A stretch of DNA of 64,000 nucleotides from Tubiluchus corallicola. Lineage: Eukaryota; Priapulida; Priapulimorpha; Priapulimorphida; Tubiluchidae. The notes beneath the pieces were generated by a model, which was not told the DNA's origin, made no database searches, and saw only the letters and a program-made list of their open reading frames with translations. Each line of letters begins with the position of its first letter. The first letter of the stretch is position 1. The translations under genes and the position numbers were made by a program. Of the stretch, positions 13,201-24,100 are shown one piece after another. The stretch lies in NCBI GenBank assembly GCA_030141605.1, contig JAQGDQ010000396.1, forward strand, positions 62,001 to 126,000. Reading direction: 5' to 3'.

Positions 13201-13583
13201 TCTCTGCGCTCTGCAGTATTTCATTGTTGTTGTAATCTCATTGCTTGTGAACTTTTAAATTTGTCTTCAGTAACGTTTGTTCAAGCTACAACTTCTGTAA
13301 AGCTAGGAAAACGAAACAAGACTGCATTACAATTTTAAAATTTAGCTAAAATTAGTATATCCGTGTCAGAATACCCTAATTACAATATTTTGCAAATTTA
13401 TGTAATTATTATGATACTCACCGCCATACTTGGATTTGATTTAGTTAGAAACACAACAGATGGATAGAATTGTCTCTTCTGATGATAAGCATTACCTACA
13501 ACTAGCGTCGTAAGAACGACGCTACCTAACGTGACAAACAGCAACCGCATGCTTGATAACCAGTTTGTTCTATTAAAAGGCAC
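691..13583 (-). CDS. SYVN1: ERAD E3 ubiquitin ligase HRD1/synoviolin, 14 exons
   Basis: Multi-pass ER-membrane RING E3 that ubiquitinates misfolded proteins retrotranslocated for proteasomal degradation; known partners of the family are SEL1L, Derlins and p97. Exons read on the minus strand: 13583-13422, 9506-9414, 9159-9007, 7986-7938, 7720-7617, 7056-6930, 6157-6058, 5686-5621, 4897-4647, 3889-3746, 3492-3271, 1924-1741, 1592-1387, 848-691. All junction phases agree, giving 672 aa (human is 617). Six hydrophobic segments lie at about residues 12-33, 55-71, 110-126, 145-165, 188-207 and 230-247. The RING-H2 ligands are C301, C304, C317, H319, H322, C325, C336 and C339. A proline-rich linker follows, then the conserved helical block starting SFAGLTDSEVRAMEGRER, and a basic tail with IRRRRLERF. 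An internal Met at 13550 fits the usual family N-terminus better than the first Met, which follows an AT-rich AG that might be a splice acceptor. Confidence 0.96.
2998..3044. mobile_element. Possible piggyBac-like terminus with a 16-bp palindrome
   Basis: Positions 2998-3013 form the perfect palindrome AGGTCTTATAAGACCT. Reading leftward on the minus strand from 3044, the sequence starts TTAACCACTTCAGGACC, which resembles piggyBac ends (TTAA target followed by a CC-rich inverted repeat). I did not find the matching second end, so this may be a solo end or coincidence. It lies in HRD1 intron 11 (1925-3270). Confidence 0.25.
3740..3750 (-). other. SYVN1: GC-AG splice donor of HRD1 exon 10
   Basis: Exon 10 of HRD1 ends at 3746 in CAAG and the intron begins GCATGT, so the donor dinucleotide is GC (3745-3744). 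The next exon starts at 3492 after a normal AG. Only this join keeps phase (codon G|GT) and gives the continuous reading ...NTQQ-G-ASAGP. The nearest downstream GT would break the frame. Confidence 0.75.
4073..4336. repeat. Purine tract (GA)n and (GGGA)n in an HRD1 intron
   Basis: About 260 bp that is almost entirely A and G on the plus strand, mixing GA dinucleotide runs with GGGA tetranucleotide runs and a few C interruptions. It lies in the intron between HRD1 exons 9 and 10, about 180 nt before the acceptor at 3890. The HRD1 RNA would therefore carry a long CU-rich tract there. The long open frames across it on both strands are repeat artefacts. Confidence 0.95.
8090..8377. mobile_element. 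MITE-like element, 16-17 bp terminal inverted repeats
   Basis: The left end GGGGTGTTTCAGAAGTT (8090-8106) is mirrored by AACTTCTGAAATACCC (8362-8377), inverted with two differences. The 288-bp span has no coding potential, as expected for a non-autonomous DNA transposon. I see no clear target-site duplication. It sits in the HRD1 intron between exons 3 and 4. Confidence 0.6.
11686..12855. repeat. Two direct 585-bp tandem copies
   Basis: Unit 1 is 11686-12270 and unit 2 is 12271-12855, followed by 3 more matching bases. By eye the two are identical throughout, including homopolymer runs, so the duplication is recent or an assembly artefact. Each unit is AT-rich and carries about seven GCATG or CATGC motifs, several as TGCATGCA-type palindromes. 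The 63-codon open frames at 11915 and 12500 are the same stretch in each copy and look non-coding. Confidence 0.95.
12891..12937 (+). other. 3'-terminal RNA hairpin of the LINE
   Basis: AGGGTGGC (12891-12898) pairs perfectly with GCCACCCT (12930-12937). A related hairpin occurs in the minus-strand LINE end at 37895-37930. It is the likely 3' recognition structure for the element's reverse transcriptase, by analogy with CR1/L2-type LINEs. Confidence 0.65.
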
Positions 13584-13909
13584 AACAAAATGTTTCAGAA
13601 AACATATAAAACCAATTCAGATGCAAAACACAGTAACAGTTACTACAGAAGTCATTTAAATGGCTGCTGCACGCCACGGCTATTTAGAAAAGCAGAAACG
13701 CACCAACTGGATTCATAGAAAAACACAGCTTCAAAAAACACAGTTTTACAACAGTTTGGCAGCTTGTATGTAGTTTTTTGTTTTTTAATATATCATAAAG
13801 CAATATGTTTTACCCTTGTAATTAATAATTCATTACCTAGTAATACACTAAATAGCGTTTGTTTATTGTTGACTAATGAAATACAATTTTGTTTCTGGTT
13901 TTAGGAAAA

Positions 13910-13928
13910 CGTGGTGGGCAACCATTGG
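13910..13928 (-). promoter_or_regulatory. ER-stress response element (ERSE) upstream of HRD1
   Basis: On the minus strand the sequence is CCAAT, nine bases, then CCACG, an exact match to the ERSE consensus CCAAT-N9-CCACG. It is in HRD1 orientation, 327 bp upstream of the first Met (13583) and 360 bp upstream of the alternative Met (13550). In the family, NF-Y binds CCAAT and ATF6/XBP1 bind CCACG to induce ERAD genes. Binding here is inferred. Confidence 0.65.
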
Positions 13929-14092
13929 CTACTAGCGGTCTTCCGCAAGAGTCTGCACTTTGCACTGCAGGTTACAGGCACTAGCGGCATTATGTAACAT
14001 AAGTTTTATTGGAAAAATCATTGAAAATAATATTGTCGGTAGACCTAAACGGCTAACGCTAAAACATCTTGTACGGAATAAAAATATATGTC

Positions 14093-14100
14093 TTACGTCA
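14093..14100 (-). promoter_or_regulatory. CRE/ATF-like site TGACGTAA
   Basis: TTACGTCA on the plus strand (TGACGTAA on the minus) is a near-consensus bZIP half-site pair, followed by a second CACGT core. It lies about 165 bp further from HRD1 than the ERSE, between the divergent HRD1 and L3HYPDH genes. A single 8-bp site can occur by chance. Confidence 0.3.
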
Positions 14101-14629
14101 CGTACCAACTCGCTTTTTCCATTAATAGCGGTGGGATACGTTATGGGATAGGAGTGATACCCGGGCATATATACGTTCTATTCCTATTAAAAGAGCTACG
14201 CTAAACAAAAAAAAAATCCAGAAAGTAATGCCGGAGAGGCAGCCAAAATAGCCAGATATCGGATATGGAGGTTATTAAACTGATATATTTTATTCGATCA
14301 ATCTTATGTGCATATATTAGCATTTCGAAACATTTCGGTTATCTGCGCAATATTTCTGAAAATCCAATGCTGATTTAGAAATAAAATTTTCTATGTAATA
14401 GGCGTAGTTCATTTGAACGGCGTGCATTAACTATCAGGGCTCATAAATTTTTTTGTGATCAAAAATTTGGCAACCTTGGCTCGTTAAGGCAAAAAAGTAT
14501 TATCGTAACGTCAGAACGATGAAACAGGGAATCATGTTGATCTTCGCAATGGTGATTGATCACGACGTGTGTTTGGTTACCGAAGTTTGGCAATGCTGGA
14601 CCTGGCAACTAATTCGTTAGGAATTAAAA

Positions 14630-14633
<4 letters not shown>

Positions 14634-14678
<45 letters not shown>
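14634..14678. repeat. (AG)n microsatellite
   Basis: A 45-bp uninterrupted AG dinucleotide run, followed by looser purine-rich sequence to about 14770, upstream of L3HYPDH. Confidence 0.95.
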
Positions 14679-14679
<1 letters not shown>

Positions 14680-14850
14680 GGGAGAAACAGATAGGCAGAG
14701 AGAGGAGAGCTGAACCGGCTGAGAAGAGTGGGAAGGGACACAGGTAAAGAGGTAGAAGTAAACAGAAAGAAAGCAATCGAAGGCTTTATCCCACTAAAAT
14801 AGTAGAATTAGCAACTGAAAACGTTTGTTAAAAAATCCTTATCGGAAATG

Positions 14851-14925
14851 TTTTTTCCGTGAAACACATTTTCTAAGAATTTTTTCTGGCACCCTTTTTT
14901 CTGTGAAACACTTTTTCTGGGAAAT
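14851..14925. repeat. Imperfect direct repeat, period 44 bp
   Basis: TTTTTTCCGTGAAACAC at 14851 recurs as TTTTTTCTGTGAAACAC at 14895, with similar flanks. It lies about 240-310 bp upstream of the L3HYPDH start. Function unknown. Confidence 0.6.
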
Positions 14926-15160
14926 AAACCTAAAACGCCTACGGCACATTTTATGCTCGGATGATCAGTACACATACTTAGCTAGCATTCGACTGTTATG
15001 TCGCAGACATCGTTGACTTTGTACTTGAGAACGGGTAGGCTACACAAAAACGGAAACTGACTTTACATTGCGGCTATAGCTCAACGTAGCTGTAGTACGT
15101 TAAATCATCAGATCACAGTAGTTTAAAATTATTCAGAGTACCGCATTAATTATATAAAAA

Positions 15161-17209
15161 ATGGCAGACATGCGAAGTAATTGTGGCAATGATAATCCAC
15201 GTCAAAAGATACCGCGTCAAACTTGCATAAAAACCATAGAAATGCACACGGGAGGAGAACCTCTTCGAATAATCGAGTCAGGTTACCCCAAACTGGTGGG
15301 CAAAACTTTGCTGGAAAAGCGATCGTATGCAGAACAGGAACTGGATGTCTACCGCCGTTTTCTGATGCACGAACCTCGTGGACACAGGGACATGTATGGT
15401 GCAGTGTTAGTGGAACCTGATGACCCGTCTACGGATCTCGCAGTGCTGTTCCTTCATAATTCTGGGTACAGCACCATGTGTGGCCATGCAGTAATTGCTC
15501 TGGGGAGGTACGCTGTGGATAGAGGAATTGTGAAACCAGTCAGTCCAGAAACGGAAGTGGCAATTCAATGTCCTTGCGGTATTGTCAAAGTTTATGTGTC
15601 CTATGACAGAGACACAAGTAGTACGGGTAGGGTTAGGTTTCACAGTGTTCCAGCTTTTTCATTTGCTGAAGGTTTGTGTTTCAATTTTTCGTCTTTTTAT
15701 TTTCGACTAGTTCACTTAAGAGATAGTGTTTTGAGCTGTATTACATTTTGATTATCTGAACTGATCCTTTGACTCTCAAGCTGTAAAAAAAACTTGACAA
15801 AAATGAAATCATTTGTAGCAGAGTGTGCAGTAAGAAACACTTCCAGGTACGAAAGTGTGATTTAATTACAGGTGTGGAAATAAATGTACAGAATTATGGT
15901 CAAATGAAAGTGGATATTGCCTATGGCGGAACATTTTATGCAGTGGCTGATGCTACCAAACTCAATCTTGATATCTGCCAATCTCAGACCAGTAAAAGTA
16001 TCGACGCAGCTAACAAAATCTCAGGTACAACATATTCGCGCCAGTGAAAGGGATAGAGAAACGGGAGGGAGAAAAGTGGGAGAGAGAGAGAGATTTGATT
16101 CAACGTTTTATTTCAAACCAAAGGTTCATAGCATACAACATATAACATTTACAAGGAGAGAGAGGGGGGGGGGTTGGAGGAGAGGACAGATTAATGATTT
16201 TGATTTAATTGATTTATTTCGATCACTTGTTCATAATATTAAAAATATTTCATATGTCACCACAATTGCAATTTTATGCATGGTGTCAAATTTGGTTAAT
16301 GTGTTTTGTTATGTGCATGTAAATTTACTTCCATCTGAATCCTATAATGGTACTAAAATGATCTGTTCTATAAAGACGTAATATGGTGAATGTACATGCT
16401 TAACAGAAGAGGTAAAACGTACAATAAAGTTGGCACATCCTGACAGCGAAGATTTGACATTTCTTTACGGAACAATTCTGACTGATGGAAGAGATGAATA
16501 TTCTGAGAAGCCAACAGCAAACATTTGTGTTTTTGCGGATAGTCAAGTAAGTTCAGGCAGAAATCAAAAAGCAGTTTTTCTAGGGTTTGGAACTGGAACA
16601 TAGCTCACTGCTAAGATAACCCTCTAATATGAAACACTTAACTTGGCAGAGATGTAAGCATGTAAAACAAATTAATAGCTGAAAGCTTTTAAAGCTTTTT
16701 TTGGTATACCTAGGTAAATCTGCAAAGCCCTGTATTAGTATTGGTTAATCCATCTCTAAAAATCATCTCTTGCAAATCATTGGGAACCCCAAGGGTTCAA
16801 GATTATAAATGTCCTTATACCAAGCCTGTCATAAGCAGTACTGTCATGAATCATAGAGTACATATGATATCATACATACAGATCACTCAACATACAATAT
16901 GTAATTATTATACAAATTTTACAAACATTTTCACAACAATTCCAGGTTGACAGATGTCCAACAGGCTCCGGAGTCACGGCACGGATTGCACTCCAACACA
17001 GTCGTCAACAAATTAACTTGAACCAAACCAGGATTTTCCAGGCTGCAGCAACTGGTACTATATTTACCGGAAAAGCGGTAGCGGAGACGATGTGTGGTGG
17101 TCGCCCGGCAGTTATAGTTGAAGTCAGCGGGAAAGCTTATTATACGGGAACTTGTGTGTTTACTGTGGAAGAGGACGACGAATTGTGTGACGGCTTTCTT
17201 CTTAAATGA
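15161..17209 (+). CDS. L3HYPDH: Trans-L-3-hydroxyproline dehydratase, 4 exons
   Basis: Proline-racemase-superfamily enzyme that dehydrates trans-3-hydroxy-L-proline to pyrroline-2-carboxylate; the substrate comes from collagen turnover and diet. Exons 15161-15671, 15872-16024, 16407-16546 and 16946-17209 join in frame with GT-AG introns to give 355 aa, about the human length. The first catalytic motif is GYSTMCGHA with C107; the second is DRCPTGSG with T274. A Cys/Thr pair marks the dehydratase, whereas racemases and 4-hydroxyproline epimerases have Cys/Cys. EMHTGGEPLRI near residue 27 and the closing EVSGKAYYTG block are also family hallmarks. The residue before the PTG is Cys where I would expect Ser. 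The start lies in a good context (AAAATGG). The gene is head-to-head with HRD1 and tail-to-tail with SART1. Confidence 0.95.
16043..16186. repeat. Purine-rich simple sequence in L3HYPDH intron 2
   Basis: Short GA runs and a G-run (near 16078-16093 and 16155-16186) flank ordinary intron sequence. An open frame reading from exon 2 through this region is an intron read-through artefact. Confidence 0.7.
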
Positions 17210-17219
17210 AAATAGCTGT

Positions 17220-17225
17220 AATAAA
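17220..17225 (+). terminator. Poly(A) signal of L3HYPDH
   Basis: AATAAA begins 11 bases after the stop codon, implying a very short 3' UTR. No competing signal was weighed further downstream. Confidence 0.6.
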
Positions 17226-18178
17226 CACTTGAATATGAAATGAAATGATGGGCTAAATAATGTTCGCACTAATTATTACCTTCTATCTACATCATTGTAA
17301 TATTGTCGTCATAACTGTCACTGTCATTGTTGCTGGCTGCTATGACTTGTTATCTGTATCATGTCTTCGTAAAATTATTAAGTAAACAAACTGAAACATG
17401 CTATTGTGTCTTTATACAATTTTATTAATTTACACGTCCATCGGTTATAGTTTTTGAAAATTCCACAGTATGAAAATTTTTGAAACGACAAAGCTGTGTA
17501 GTGATGTGATTAAAGTTGTAAAGAAAGTATCAAAAACATTTTTCAGCTTTGTTTTTTCAACCTAGCAATACATGATTTGGTATCCACTGATATTAAATTA
17601 TTCTTTTATAGTTTTTAAACAGTAAAAACCAGAATCTAAGCTATTACCGCAAATGCGTAAACATCCTCGTAAAATGAATGAGAGCTGGCAGATAAGATTG
17701 TCTAGAAGCAGTTCATTCATTTACTAAACCTTTCGTTTACTTACCCATTCATTTAGTGAACATGCTTAGTGTTGTCAATGTAACCTATAGTGCACTGCAA
17801 CCACTTATTATAACTAAGCTTGCAAGCAAACATTAGGAAGTTAGTGGATTTCTTTAAATCTCTAGTTATGCAATGTTCATAGTATAACAACTTAGTACCA
17901 CTTGCTTTTATGTGGTGCATCAACCAAATTGAAACAAATAGTATAGCTCATCAAAAGGAATAGATGGTCAGAACTTAAAGCACTTTTTCTGATATATTTC
18001 TGATAAAATTTTCCTCCTTTTGCATGGCTTTACTTGAACTAATCGATACAAAGCTTAAAAGCATTAAATCTTGAGACTTCGAAATATAAGTTTTATGTAT
18101 ATATACAGTTGTTACTGATCCATTTCTTAGTATGAAGAGAAAGTTTGCACACAATTCTTCAGTCTGAGCAGACAACTC
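17226..18178. other. Convergent intergenic region, L3HYPDH / SART1
   Basis: AT-rich DNA between two tail-to-tail genes. A minus-strand AATAAA (TTTATT at 17421-17426) could end SART1 transcripts about 750 nt after its stop. The minus-strand frame at 17975-18175 starts just beyond the SART1 stop and shows no motif. Confidence 0.5.
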
Positions 18179-21100
18179 TCAGCTCTTGGCGATGGTATTT
18201 CTGAAAAATAAACAAGCATCTTATTTAAATTAGAAACAAACTTGTGATTAGATAAATACATGAAGTGCACAGTTTAAAACACACAGTGTAAAAATAAATG
18301 AAGTAATGAGGAACTATATACACGTAGTCAGAAAATTACTGCATAATGCAGCTGGAAATCGAATTGACAATGAATCGCTTAGTGGCCAAGCATTAAGCAA
18401 TGAACATGCTTGATAATTCAATATGTGAATAAGCTGAAAGTAAATAATAAAGTTTGAATTGACGAATCAGGTGATCACTGTATATTGTTGTGTCAACAGG
18501 CAAGGTGGTTAATTTAGTAAGTCAGGGACTATGAATTAGTGAATTCACAGCTTCATCAGCAAGGGTCCTGTTAGTTCAGTTGATAAGTAAACTGATACTA
18601 GAAAATTAGTTTGTAAGCATGTGGTGCTTATAGTTTGGTCTGATACGTCCTAATTTCTTCAAATAGTAGATCAAAAATCAAGTCACCAATGTATAAAAGT
18701 TGTACTTTGAACAATTTCTGAATTTTACTGTATGAACAAGTGCTAAATTTAGACATTACACACTCAGAAAGCAAATTGCGTCTTGCTGAAATGTATGTAT
18801 CGGCAGATGCATGTCCGAACCATTTTGCTGCACATTTGAGAGTCTACTTGAACCCTGCAAAATTGTGGATCCAACCTATTTCTTGAGTATTATTTTGTGA
18901 TTCTGATTTCAAACATGTAATGCTAATCTTTCTGATGCCTGAGCTTATCTTTTGTTTCTTCCTAACTGCAAGGTGCCAGGCCCAAAACATACAAATGCTA
19001 GTCAAACACATGCCCATAACCTGCTCATGGGCTCACAAATGGAATATGGTCTGTATGCAGCTCTCATGGAATGCTGGAACCAATCAAGGTGAAACCCAAA
19101 AAGTGGGTCTGTGCACCTTTCTGTATTTGATTTGTCAGTTTGAGCGATATGCAGTTTAAAAGCTTCAATTCAATTCCGTGCCCGCATGAAAGTAATGCTA
19201 AATTAGAAGGTCAGAAAATCTCGCACCTCCAGTGCAACATAAGCCATGCATAAACTTTCATTCCGAGTGAGATAAGCCTTCAGTAAGCGATTGTAAAAAT
19301 ACTCACTGTGTGGCGCCCTTGCTGCTTCCACTTAAAACAATGAAAGGTGATCGAGTGGCCTTCTGCTTTTCTTGCAACATTGACACTGTGTTCAGCGGTG
19401 TATCAGTAGAGCTCATTTTCTTCATCAGCTGAAAAGGAAGAAAAATGTTAAGCTAAAACTTTAAGGCCAGTGTCACACAGAGAAAGGTGTGAGAAGCAAG
19501 CCATAATGCATAAGTCATAAGGCAGCATCTTTAATCTTAGGTTATTCGTATATCATAATCCGTGGTATGTTCCTTGCTCTGTGTAAATAGCTAGGCATTT
19601 ACCACAATCTGTTTTTGGCTGATTAGTGAACTAGCTTTCTTACTGTAATCTAGCTATTTTACCTTAATCAAAATGAGTCAACCACTTAACCCGATTGTTT
19701 CATTTTACATAAGATGGTGTATTAGAAAACAAAAGTTGGAACAAAAGATATGGATTAGACCTATTTACAGAAATAGGCAATTACTTTAAGCAGTATTTCA
19801 GCAGCTAAACAGATGTGCAAATTCGCCTAACAAGCAACGCAGTATTTTAATAAAATTTGTTGCAATGACATCTTACCACAGTTGACTGAATCAAGTCAAA
19901 CAATGCACAGGTACAAACGATGCTTGCTGGGATTATAATGAATTAAAAAGCCTGGATGTAAGCCAGCAAATCTATGAGCTGTGTGATCATGTTGTATAAA
20001 CTTCTAAATGATGCATTTAATATAATATAGAATGGTTTGCTCCAAAATGGGCATAATAACTGCAAAGTTTACTAACGATCATTATTTCCTCACTATAGAG
20101 AGAATAACAAATTTTTTTTCTAGTTTTTAAAAAAAATGTTTCGTTCTTTACACCTCATAGGCTAATATGTATCATAATAGTCTGCATATAATAACTGTTG
20201 CTTAAAAAATGTTGTTAATGTATATGATACCATTGTTTTATGAATTCGCATGAAGTAAATGAACTGTGTACTGCAAAAGCACAAATACGCTAATTATCGC
20301 TTTAGTGATAAGTAAAATATCTTAGAGCATATGAAATTAAAGGCCAAATTCATTTTGCAATAAAGTGCCTTATGAACTGCCAAAAGAGCTTGCAAGGGAT
20401 GTACCATGGATTATGGCATACAGTTCATGGTAGGCAGCAGACAGCAAAGGAGTATACATATAGCAGAAAACAGTGGTCAACATGCATTCGGCTTATGCCT
20501 TACGGATTATGTCCAACTCTGTTGATACTGGTCTAAAGTACCAAGATGTTGGAATTGTTGCAGCTGCTTTTATTCTGCACATGACCAAGTGATGATTACT
20601 CTGCCCTGCATTTTGTCTACTGGTGTATGGTAGAAAACCTCTGCAAGTGACTTATCGAATTAGTCTGCTGGTCTGGAAAGTACCCTACTTTAATCGTTTC
20701 ACTTGTAGAGAATATTGTTATGGAGGTAGTTGTTGTAGGGTGAGGCATAGATCCTCTATACGTCCCGCTTTGAGTTTAGCAATGATTCCCCTCTTCCGTG
20801 TAGATCCAAGCATTTTGTATGGACTTACATGTGATATGAGAAGCCACAGATTGTGGAAGGTGGACAGGAACGCCAGTATAAAAGTACGTAAAAGTAACTG
20901 CAACCCGGACTTTTCCTCAACTTAGTATGTCACTGCTATTTCCTGACCTAGACTTTTTCGCATATTTTGTTCCCCTTTTTTATTTAGAAAAGTGTTTTGT
21001 GCATTGGATGATATGCTATGAGAGATATATGTAATTATTTATTAGTAATTAAGACAACATTTGTAGTTACAAAATTTCATTAGATTTCACTAGTTAAATA

Positions 21101-24100
21101 ATTAATTACATTATAAAAAGAGCAACTATATAAGATGGATCATCACCACTCCTGGGGATGAAAATCGTGTAATTCGACCCACAGACTACTGATCCAGGTT
21201 GAATTCAGTTCAGGAACTTGTAATTGCACAAGTGAACTATTATCATACACACACTCTTTATGGTACAGTCACAAAGCTACAAGACTTACTGTCTCCTCCT
21301 CAATCTTCTTTGCTCGCTTTTCTGTTTTATTTTTGCCTGATCCTTTCCCGTGGAATTTATGTGATAAAAACCGAAAAGCTTCTTTTGGTGCAAGATCACG
21401 ACCTGTGTCGTCAATGTAAGTCAACCGCACGTCAGGCTTATAAGAGTCCTTTTCTCGGAAATCCATCAGCGGGCCAGCTGAGTAGCGATCTCTCCTGGTA
21501 TACTTGTCTTCTATGTCACTGAAATTTAACAAAATAAAAAAAAGATAGTACAGAGAATAGAAGAAACTTCCAAATGAAAAGAAGTGTAAAATATGAGATA
21601 GTAACTATAAAAAATCATTATCATTTTAATGTTCATACATTATCCACGGTTACTAGTTATCCATTTCATAATTGCAAACGTCACCCAGTAATAATTGTGG
21701 TGTGATAGTGTCACCCAAACAAGATAAGGTAACCGCATTGTAGTGATGCCTCTTATCTCTGAGTAATAATGTTCACAAACTCTACACAGACAAACTCTAC
21801 AGACTAGATCACTTCAGCTTTTTCATGTGCTCATCCCTCAATCATAATCATATTATAAAAATGGCAATATGAAAAAGCTATAGAGATCTATGGTCCGTGG
21901 ACATATTATCACTGAAAAAAATTAGGGACCTTTTGCTCAAACAACAAACTCTTTTAAGTTAATGATAACATAATAGCAGCAGGTACTGCCATAATAGCAG
22001 ATGTATGCCATAAAAGCTGTTCCTGCACTAATAAATATCAAATGCAAGCTGTTTGTTAAAATGGCAAATGCCTACAAAATTTCCATTCAGATTTTCCATG
22101 GAGAATGTAAAAACAATACACCAACTAATTTTGAAAATGCAGATATGATGGTCATTGGTGAATATGTTATTAAATCTCAGTGACAATGCTTGTCTTGTTG
22201 CTAGCCCGTCAAAGTACATTTTGTAGGTGAAAGTGTAACAAGACTTAGTGTATCACCTACAACACTTTGCAAATTTTCAGATAAACTGGTTTTTTTAGTC
22301 AGTGACTTGGTAAAGATCTTGTATCAGAAGCAGATATCTAGCAGAAGAAGAATTTATGAAGCATAAGGTAAGAATCTTAATAAAAGCAGGTGTAAATAAT
22401 ATAAAAATACTCACTATGCTGACTTCTCTTCTATTGTGTAATTTTTTGCTTCTAAATGGTGCAATTTTGTAACACCCAAATTTTTATCCTGTGTTGCTTC
22501 CAGGTAACCTATGTAAAAAGACACGTTAACTTATTTCTAGGTGCACTAATTATTCCTTTATAGCTTGACTAACAAATTAAAGGAAAGCTTTGTGAAATTT
22601 AAAGAAACACATTTCGATAATCATTTAAACCTCCCATTATGCTCCTACCACAAACATACACCATCATGACAAGGTATGTATTTAAGGAAATGATATTTGC
22701 TTGAATATCAAATCAAATCAGGTTTTAAAATAATGATAATAAAATGCAACACTTGAGAAAAAAAACAAGAACATTCTTATTGGTCAAATCATACTCTTAA
22801 CATGAAACATGCGCAACACATATTTTTTTCAACTGCAATGTATATCTGTACAGAAGCTTTTAGTTAGGCAAAGAATTCCTAAATAATTTATATGACTTTA
22901 TTCAGCTAACCACTAACTATCTATCAGCATTTACTATCAATTTCTACGTTGTATGCATAAAATTATATAGTCATCTGCTCTTGTAACAAATTTAGCAACA
23001 GTTAATTACAATAAAGCTACCTTTCTTAGAAGCAAGTTCTAACGCTGCTGCAACACCGCCAGCAACAACGGGTTCGTCATCGAGAACGTGCGCATCACTT
23101 TTCTGCAAAAATTGTCGCAAATAAATTTTTCTAATGTACCTCACAATATGAATATTGCAAAAAGGTAACAACTGAAATGCAAATAATACAAAAGAAATGT
23201 TCATTAATTCAACATATAGTTTACAAGTAATTTTGCATTCAATGCAAATTTAATATTTAAGCAATTTAATTTCACAAAACCTCATACAGCACGAGCTGCA
23301 ACCTACAAGAATGAAGAAATTCAATTGCTTGTAAAACAGTGATGACATGTTTGCTACACTGCTTTCGAGTCATTGCTGAAGTGACGAATATGATGCTATA
23401 TTCTACAATTACAAAATCATTATTCCCAGAAACTGTTAAACGGTTCTTTACTGGCCGAATTTAGTATTTTTAGTTAGTACTTATTAAACATCTTGTTGTT
23501 TGATCAGGTTTGCTTTTTCATAATAAAAACTTGCATGAGCTTTTCAAGTAAAGTTTCAGAAATTCTGATTATGCTTGAACTATTCTATATCAATAGGTGA
23601 TGTAAGACATTTTTAATTGATTTGCCAACAGCTTCCAAAAATAAGTTTACAACAATTAAAATACATAAAATGAATATGCAAAATTTACACTGGTTGTGTT
23701 TTCTTATTTGGTAAAAACAATTAGTTGAGCTGTTTGCAAAATTATTATTTTTATGCAATTCGTAAGCTGCATAAAACTGCAAACCGGAAAACATACAATT
23801 ATGCCATTTACAGCAATGTCTGGCTTAGTATTTCTTGGATAAATTAAATCTTGTAGGCATGTATTTAAGAATTTTAAAAGATAGTCCATGTTAAACATAC
23901 TAGCACACTAAGATTTTTAAATATCACATTAATACAAAAGTTAAATAGATAACAAAAAAGTTAAAAACAGATTTTTTACCAAGAAGAATTTCCCTTAATG
24001 AAATATTGTACCTTGATCTCTGCAGGCTTACTATCAATTTCCACTTCCTCCCAACCTGTGGCCTTCACATCGCCATCTTCAAGTTGGCGTTTACGTTTTT

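Larger units (their letters stand above)
13584..15160. other. Divergent upstream region between HRD1 and L3HYPDH
   Basis: This 1.6-kb stretch separates two head-to-head genes and should hold both promoters. The part nearest HRD1 contains the ERSE and CRE-like sites; the part nearest L3HYPDH contains a (GA)n run and a 44-bp duplication. No TATA box was assigned. Short open frames at 13932-14168 and 13960-14151 lie on opposite strands of the same stretch and show no family signature. Confidence 0.6.

Noticed and set aside
13932-14168. Small overlapping frames on both strands in the HRD1 promoter region
   Set aside because: Short, overlapping on opposite strands and without family signatures.
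15070-15110. tRNA A-box-like sequence TAGCTCAACG
   Set aside because: No B box and no cloverleaf could be drawn.
15917-16381. 154-codon frame overlapping L3HYPDH exon 2 and intron 2
   Set aside because: Different frame from the verified exon and runs through simple repeat.
20623-20925. 100-codon plus frame and 61-codon minus frame in the last long SART1 intron
   Set aside because: Slightly richer in GC than its surroundings but no recognisable domain; could be an unknown repeat, not supportable as a gene.
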